DNA of 64,000 nucleotides, taken from contig NZ_JABAGQ010000001.1 of NCBI RefSeq assembly GCF_012844225.1, forward strand, positions 711,236 to 775,235, given 5' to 3'. This DNA is from Rhodococcus sp. 105337 (GTDB lineage: Bacteria; Actinomycetota; Actinomycetes; Mycobacteriales; Mycobacteriaceae). The notes under the pieces are model-generated. The model saw only the letters and a program-made list of their open reading frames with translations, was not told the origin of the DNA and searched no databases. Made by a program: the position numbers and the translations under genes. Shown here one piece after another: positions 57,865-64,000 of this stretch (the stretch's first letter is position 1; the number at the start of each line of letters is the position of its first letter).

Positions 57865-58923
57865 TCAGAGTGAGGGAGCGGGCACGTCGTCGTTGTGCTC
57901 GCCGAGACGCGGCGGTGCGCCGTACCGCGGTTCGTATCCCTCGATGCGGATCGGACTGCCCACGAGGCGGAAATCGCCGGCGGTGATCACCGCGTCCGGA
58001 GTTGCCTCGAGCGCATCCGGCAGCGATCGCACCGCTGCGGCCGGAACCCCGAGCGGCCGTAACCGGCGTTCCCATCCCGATGCGCTGTCGCCGGCCAGCA
58101 CAGCCGTGACGACCTCGAGCACCTCGTCGCGGCGCGCGGCGCGTTCAGCCATCGTGCCGAAACCGTCGATGCCCGCTTCGGCGGCAAACGTCCGCCAGAA
58201 ACCGTCGTGCGTGATGAACAGCGCGAGAGTTCCGTCGGCGGTCGGGAACAGCTGAGCCGGAACATAATACGAGTGGGCACCGTGTGGCATGCGCCTCGGC
58301 GCGGTGCCCTCGTTCAGATACGCCGAGGCACGGTAGTTGAGCTGCGACAGCATCACGTCGTGCAACGAGACGTCCAGTTGCCCACCGCGACCGGACACGA
58401 TCTGTGCGAGCAGACCCAGGGCGGCGGTCAGACCGGTGGAGTTGTCCGCCGCCGAATAACCGGGCAGCGTGGGCGGCCCGTCGGGGTCGCCGGTCAGCGC
58501 GGCGACGCCCGTGACAGCCTGGATGACGTAGTCGAACGCCGGATCGTCGCCGTTGTGCAGGCCGTACCCGGTGAGCGCGACACACACGATCTTGTCGTTT
58601 CGGGTGCGCAACGACTCGTATGTCAGTCCGAACTTCCGGATCGCCGAGGGCTTGAGATTGACGAGCAACGCATGGGAGACGGACGCCAGCTCACCGAGCC
58701 TCTCCTGGCCCTCCTCGGTCGAGAGATCGAGACAGATACTGCGTTTCCCGCGGTTGAGACTCGCAAAATACGCGTCGCTCACCTGCCGGGAGAGATCCCC
58801 GGTCGGCGGCTCGATCTTCGTGACCTCGGCACCGAGATCGGCGAGCATCATCGTGGCGTACGGGCCCGCGAGGATGTGACCGACCTCGAGAATTCGAATT
58901 CCCGCGAGTGGACCCGCCGTCAC
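57865..58923 (-). CDS. CaiB/BaiF-type (class III) CoA transferase
   Basis: 352 residues. GIRILEVGHILAGPYATMMLADLGAEVTKIE start, active-site region near residue 160 (GYSAADNSTGL, with Asp), then GQLDVSLHDVMLSQL. Shorter than the one at 20773. It moves CoA between acids or acts on a mesaconyl- or 2-hydroxyacyl-type substrate. GTG start overlaps the LLM stop by 4 bp. Last gene of the mutase operon from 61901. Confidence 0.92.
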   Translation of the reverse strand: MTAGPLAGIRILEVGHILAGPYATMMLADLGAEVTKIEPPTGDLSRQVSDAYFASLNRGKRSICLDLSTEEGQERLGELASVSHALLVNLKPSAIRKFGLTYESLRTRNDKIVCVALTGYGLHNGDDPAFDYVIQAVTGVAALTGDPDGPPTLPGYSAADNSTGLTAALGLLAQIVSGRGGQLDVSLHDVMLSQLNYRASAYLNEGTAPRRMPHGAHSYYVPAQLFPTADGTLALFITHDGFWRTFAAEAGIDGFGTMAERAARRDEVLEVVTAVLAGDSASGWERRLRPLGVPAAAVRSLPDALEATPDAVITAGDFRLVGSPIRIEGYEPRYGAPPRLGEHNDDVPAPSL

Positions 58924-59876
58924 CTCAGTTCCTTCGCCAGCTCGGCAACGACTTCACGGGTCTTGTACTTCGACGCGACCAGTTCGTCGCGGGTGTTGCC
59001 GATGGGCAGCAGGCGCATGGACAAGTCCGTCACGCCGGCGTCGCGGTAACGACGGAACCCGGCGAGGATCGCTTCTTCGTCACCGACGATCGCCATCGAG
59101 CCGATGTCCTTGGCCTCACCCTGCTCGAGGAGTCGCTGGTAGTTGGGCGAGATCTCGGCCTCGGCAAGGATCCGGTTGGCTCGCTCGCGAGCGACCTCCT
59201 CCTCGTCCGGCGCGCAGAGGCACACCGGAACACCCGCCACGATCCGCGGATCCGGGCGTCCGGCCTCGGCGGCCGCCTTGGTGATTCGCGGCACGATGTG
59301 CTCACCGATCGCGCGCTCGTCGGCCATCCACAGGATCGTTCCGTCCGTGTGCTCGCCCGCGATCCGGAGCATGACCGGCCCGAGCGCGGCCACCAGGATC
59401 GGCATCGGTGCGACCGGGGCGATATCGAGCGGGTTGTGCACGGTGAACGTGTCGTTCTCCACGTCCACCGAACCCGGCCCGCGCTGCGCCGCGTTGAGAA
59501 CCTCGAGGTAGTCGCGGGTGTACTTGGCAGGCTTGTCGTAGGAGAGCCCCAGCATGTCCTCCACGATCCAGTGGTGCGACGGGCCGACACCCAGCGCAAG
59601 CCGCCCGTTCAGAGCGGCGTGCGTCGACAGCGATTGCCGGGCCAGTGCGATCGGGTGCTGTGCCTGGAGCGGTACGACCGCCGTGCCGATCTCGATGCGG
59701 CTGGTCCTCGTGCCCATCAACGCAACCGCGGTGAGGGCGTCGAAATCCGTGGGGATCTGCGGAACCCACACCGTGTCGAACCCTGCGGCTTCGGCCCATT
59801 CGACGTCTTTCAGCATGCGGTCGACCTTGCGGGCGGTATCACCCTGCTCCGGGCCGACCATCACTCCGATACGCAC
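58920..59876 (-). CDS. LLM-class oxidoreductase, probably F420-dependent
   Basis: 318 residues of the luciferase-like TIM barrel: AEAAGFDTVWVPQ near residue 30, EIGTAVVPLQAQHPIALARQ near residue 62, LALGVGPSHHWIVEDMLGL near residue 95 and MPILVAALGPVMLRIAGEHTDG near residue 160. The latter two resemble TIGR03564-type F420 enzymes. It sits 46 bp after the B12-binding subunit in the mutase operon, so it probably acts just before or after the rearrangement step. Confidence 0.92.
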   Translation of the reverse strand: MRIGVMVGPEQGDTARKVDRMLKDVEWAEAAGFDTVWVPQIPTDFDALTAVALMGTRTSRIEIGTAVVPLQAQHPIALARQSLSTHAALNGRLALGVGPSHHWIVEDMLGLSYDKPAKYTRDYLEVLNAAQRGPGSVDVENDTFTVHNPLDIAPVAPMPILVAALGPVMLRIAGEHTDGTILWMADERAIGEHIVPRITKAAAEAGRPDPRIVAGVPVCLCAPDEEEVARERANRILAEAEISPNYQRLLEQGEAKDIGSMAIVGDEEAILAGFRRYRDAGVTDLSMRLLPIGNTRDELVASKYKTREVVAELAKELR

Positions 59877-59922
59877 GATTCCTCCAACTTCCCGAACTCG
59901 ATTGTGTGGGTGCCGCGCGTCG

Positions 59923-60323
59923 TCACAGCGGCGCAGCCGTGCCCGTCAATTTCCGGACCTCGTCCACGAGGACATCCAGCGGAGTACTGGTGGGACACAC
60001 GGCTGCTGCGCCCGCGGCGAGAAGCTTGGGCACATCGCTCTGCGGAATCGTGCCGCCGACGATCACGGCGATATCGCCGGCGTCGGCCGCACGGAGTTGT
60101 TCGACGACCTTGGTCGTGAGTGCGACGTGGGCGCCCGAGAGAATGCTGAGACCCACCACCGCGACATCTTCCTGCACCGCGATCGAGACGATGTCCTCGA
60201 CCTTCTGACGGATGCCGGTGTAGATCACTTCGAATCCGGCGTCGCGGAGGGCACGGGCGACGATCTTGGCGCCGCGATCGTGCCCGTCGAGACCGGGCTT
60301 GGCGACGAGGATGCGGGCGCTCA

Positions 60324-60324
<1 letters not shown>
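59923..60324 (-). CDS. B12-binding small subunit of an acyl-CoA mutase
   Basis: 133 residues. The cobalamin signature DGHDRG near residue 14 carries the histidine that coordinates cobalt; SILSGAH near residue 60 and GGTIPQSD near residue 90 complete the D-x-H-x2-G...SxL...GG pattern. Size and separateness match the small subunits of isobutyryl-CoA mutase and 2-hydroxyisobutyryl-CoA mutase. The start shares one base with the stop of the large subunit. Confidence 0.95.
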
Positions 60325-61901
<1,577 letters not shown>

Positions 61902-61926
61902 GCTGGATACATTACTTGCAGAAAAA

Positions 61927-61962
61927 GAGAATGCCAATATCATCGCTGAGAACGGAACGGTT
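61927..61962. promoter_or_regulatory. Tandem operator pair K (half sites)
   Basis: GAGAATGCCAATATC at 61927-61941 and GAGAACGGAACGGTT at 61948-61962. Each has a good left half only, exactly 21 bp apart, between the divergent mutase operon and the SDR gene. Confidence 0.5.
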
Positions 61963-61986
61963 TCACTGATACGACCTGGGAGAACG

Positions 61987-62820
61987 ATGACGAGCCAGAA
62001 CGCACTCACCGACCGCACCATGGTCATCTCCGGCGCCAGCCGCGGGATCGGCCTCGCTATCGCCACCGCAGCGGCCCGGCAGGGTGCGAACGTGGTCCTG
62101 CTCGCCAAGACCGCCGAGCCCCACCCCCGGCTGAAGGGCACGGTCCACACCGCTGTCGCCGAGATCGAGGCGGCCGGCGGCAAAGCCGTCGCCGTCGTCG
62201 GCGATGTGCGCAAGGAAAGCGACGTCCAGCAGGCAGTCGATGCCGCGGTGGAGCGTTTCGGCGGTATCGACTTCTGCGTCAACAACGCGAGCGCGATCGC
62301 CACGGAACCGACCGAACAGCTCTCGGCCAAGAAGTACGACCTCATGCAGGAAATCAACTGCCGCGGCACCTTCCTCCTCACGAAGGCGGCGCTGCCGCAC
62401 CTGCGGAACTCGCCCAACGCCCACGTGCTCACCATCTCCCCGCCGCTGAACATGAACCCCTACTGGCTCGGAGTGCACCCCGCCTACACCCTGTCGAAGT
62501 ACGGAATGTCCCTGCTGACGTTGGGTTTCGCAGCCGAGTTCGCCGAGGCCGGCATAGCGGCGAACTGCCTCTGGCCCGAGACGTTCATCGCGACGTCGGC
62601 GGTCGCGCACATGCCGGACGGTGACGCGCTCCTGTCGTCCTCGCGTAGCCCGGAGATCATGGCCGACGCCGCGGTGGCGATCCTGTCGCGCTCTGCGAAG
62701 GACGCCACGGGTCGCTGCTTCATCGACGCGGATGTACTCACCGAATCGGGTGTGACCGATCTGTCCGGCTACGGCGGCGGCGACAACCCGCAGTGGGACC
62801 TGTTCCTCGACAAGGACTGA
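61987..62820 (+). CDS. SDR family oxidoreductase, HSDL2-like
   Basis: 277 residues. GASRGIG near residue 17, NNAS instead of NNAG near residue 102 (NNASAIA), YTLSK near residue 168, and the insertion KTAEPHPRLKGTVHTAVAEIEAAGG found in HSDL2-like SDRs. C-terminus extended (GYGGGDNPQWDLFLD) relative to classical members. GGGAGAACG before the ATG. Divergent from the mutase operon and probably in the same regulon. Confidence 0.92.
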   Translation: MTSQNALTDRTMVISGASRGIGLAIATAAARQGANVVLLAKTAEPHPRLKGTVHTAVAEIEAAGGKAVAVVGDVRKESDVQQAVDAAVERFGGIDFCVNNASAIATEPTEQLSAKKYDLMQEINCRGTFLLTKAALPHLRNSPNAHVLTISPPLNMNPYWLGVHPAYTLSKYGMSLLTLGFAAEFAEAGIAANCLWPETFIATSAVAHMPDGDALLSSSRSPEIMADAAVAILSRSAKDATGRCFIDADVLTESGVTDLSGYGGGDNPQWDLFLDKD

Positions 62821-62843
62821 CGAACCCCGCGCCGTACTCACTC

Positions 62844-62890
62844 CGCGCCGTACTCACCCTGCGCCGTGCCGGCCGGGTGGGTACGGCGCG
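62844..62890. terminator. Hairpin at convergent ends
   Basis: Arms CGCGCCGTACTCACCC (62844-62859) and GGGTGGGTACGGCGCG (62875-62890), one mismatch; it overlaps the 3' end of the membrane protein gene. A GCGCCGTACTCAC unit is repeated directly 16 bp earlier. Confidence 0.55.
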
Positions 62891-63489
62891 TGAAGGTCGA
62901 AACGCACGCCGATCATGCGGATCACGAAGCACACCGCCGCCGCGCCGAACGCGACTAGGGTGCCCTGATACCCGAAACTGTGTGCAGCCGTGAATATTCC
63001 GGCTCCGATGAGGGCAGGAATTGCGTAGAGCTCACTCCGCAGGACGGTAGGCACACGACCGATCATGACGTCACGGATGGTCCCGCCACCCACCGCGGTC
63101 ACGGCACCGACGAGAACGGCCTGTGTCACCCCGAAACCCAAGTCCAGGGCCTTGTATGCGCCCAGCACTGCGAACACACTCAATCCGATCGCATCGAACA
63201 CGGTGATCGTCGCGTTGAGCCGATCGAGTCTGTGGCCGAGGGCGAAGGCGACGAGACCGCCGGAAGCAGCGAGGGCGAGATATCGCCAGTCGAGGAAAGT
63301 TGCCGGGGGCAGGGCCCCGAGAAGCACGTCGCGGACCGTCCCGCCGCCCAGACCGGTGAACATGCCGAGCGTGACGATCCCGACGATGTCGAGTTTCTCG
63401 GCCCGCACGGCCGTCAACGCACCGTTGAGTGCGAACGCAAATGTCCCGACGAGGTCGAGTACCAGCCACACTGGTGTTTCGGTCGGCAT
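62854..63489 (-). CDS. TRIC/UPF0126 family membrane protein
   Basis: 211 residues, about six to seven hydrophobic segments arranged as two repeats, each with a GGGTVRDVLLG- or GGGTIRDVMIG-type glycine-arginine motif (near residues 48 and 133). This duplicated motif defines the prokaryotic TRIC-type cation channel / UPF0126 family, in which the arginine lines the pore. Acts in the cytoplasmic membrane. No GAGAAT-type operator upstream; probably outside the catabolic island. ATG at 63489. Confidence 0.92.
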   Translation of the reverse strand: MPTETPVWLVLDLVGTFAFALNGALTAVRAEKLDIVGIVTLGMFTGLGGGTVRDVLLGALPPATFLDWRYLALAASGGLVAFALGHRLDRLNATITVFDAIGLSVFAVLGAYKALDLGFGVTQAVLVGAVTAVGGGTIRDVMIGRVPTVLRSELYAIPALIGAGIFTAAHSFGYQGTLVAFGAAAVCFVIRMIGVRFDLHAPYPPGRHGAG

Positions 63490-63592
63490 TGCACGAGATA
63501 TACCCGGTGCCACCGGAAGATTCTCCGTTTTCGGCGGATCGGAGGTGTGACGAGCCACCGCCGTCCCGGCGAGCCGGAGGCACACGCTCGCG

Positions 63593-63898
63593 CTAGGAGC
63601 GGGGGGTGCGCCTGTGCCCGCGTCGCACCCGGGTGCGTTCGTCTTCCGAAAGCCCACCCCAGATACCGTGGCGTTCGCCGGATTCCAGAGCGTATTCCAG
63701 GCATTCTTCCCGCACCGCACATTGCCCGCACACCGTCTTCGCAGCGACGAGGCGGTTCTCCCGCGCGGCACCGCGCTCGTTGTCGGGGTGGAAGAACAGC
63801 GAGCCGTCCACGTCGCGGCACTCGGCATGCATCTGCCAATCCCACGACTCCGCGACGGGCGGCGGCAACTTGAGCAACTTCAGCGCGGGCACGGTCAC
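63593..63898 (-). CDS. WhiB family iron-sulfur transcriptional regulator
   Basis: 101 residues. The four cluster cysteines are at about C27, C57, C60 and C66 (AECRD, then VCGQC and EECLEY), followed by the GIWGG turn and a basic C-terminus (RVRRGHRR) for DNA contact. The N-terminal WDWQMHAECR and FFHPDNERGAAR resemble WhiB3 of mycobacteria more than WhiB1 or WhiB2, but the subtype is uncertain. It senses redox or NO through its 4Fe-4S cluster and acts with the sigma factor. GTG start. Marks the edge of the catabolic island. Confidence 0.93.
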   Translation of the reverse strand: MTVPALKLLKLPPPVAESWDWQMHAECRDVDGSLFFHPDNERGAARENRLVAAKTVCGQCAVREECLEYALESGERHGIWGGLSEDERTRVRRGHRRTPRS

Positions 63899-64000
63899 AC
63901 CTCCTTCGCCATACGACGGTATATGCGGATCAGGTTGTCCGTAGACGCATCACCCGACTCCGGCTCACCCACACCCCCCAACACCGGCGCCAACACCGAC
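63899..64000. other. Right edge of window
   Basis: 102 bp upstream of the WhiB gene, containing its promoter; the last bases are a CCAACACC-rich stretch. No gene can be called. Confidence 0.3.

Overview
The window looks like the chromosome of a high-GC, mycolic-acid actinobacterium, most likely Rhodococcus or a close relative. The reasons are frequent GTG/TTG starts, dense 4-bp ATGA/GTGA gene overlaps, F420-type luciferase-like oxidoreductases, a WhiB protein, cytochrome P450s with 3Fe-4S-type ferredoxins, and many acyl-CoA dehydrogenases, SDRs and CoA ligases. The genus is an inference. No rRNA, tRNA, CRISPR array, transposase or phage gene was recognised.

Nearly all of the window is one catabolic island of about 68 genes. 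Left part (1-11100): two 3-hydroxyisobutyrate-dehydrogenase-like genes, a CoA ligase divergent from an SDR, then a leftward operon of LuxE-like ligase, LuxC-like acyl-CoA reductase, aldo/keto reductase, aldehyde dehydrogenase, CMD-like protein and a third HIBADH-like gene, with a divergent TetR. 11100-24500: an LLM/SDR/VOC operon, an acyl-CoA dehydrogenase plus aminoglycoside-phosphotransferase-like kinase operon, two TetR-side genes, and a leftward beta-oxidation operon. 24500-34700: a Rieske oxygenase with a 107-residue companion, present twice as an apparently identical 1.6-kb direct repeat that brackets a P450-ferredoxin cassette. The second copy leads into an amidohydrolase, a SnoaL-like protein and a heteromeric acyl-CoA dehydrogenase pair. 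34700-46900: more SDR and beta-oxidation genes, a TetR regulator, a TesB thioesterase, a MeaB-like GTPase, a thiolase and a CoA ligase. 46900-57800: ferredoxin, P450, ACMSD-like amidohydrolase, SDR and an EthD-like small protein; an esterase; another ligase/dehydrogenase-pair/hydratase operon; and a Rieske-type ferredoxin reductase. 57800-62800: CoA transferase, LLM oxidoreductase and a two-subunit B12-dependent acyl-CoA mutase, divergent from an SDR. A TRIC-family membrane protein and a WhiB gene at the right edge look like ordinary housekeeping or regulatory genes.

The main unifying observation is a recurring inverted repeat, GAGAAT-N3-ATTCTC. It lies in eleven promoter regions from 2.8 kb to 61.9 kb. 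At seven of them two copies sit with centres exactly 21 bp apart, and an eighth has a very weak second copy at the same distance. It is placed to control most of the island as one regulon. The TetR gene at 39161 has perfect single copies on both sides and is the best candidate regulator.

Read together, the genes suggest uptake-independent activation of a hydrophobic substrate by Rieske and P450 oxygenases. CoA ligation follows, then several rounds of beta-oxidation with heteromeric dehydrogenases, handling of hydroxy- or branched acyl-CoAs by a kinase/dehydrogenase pair and a B12 mutase, and thiolytic release. The substrate cannot be read from the sequence; an alicyclic, terpenoid-like or branched compound is a guess.
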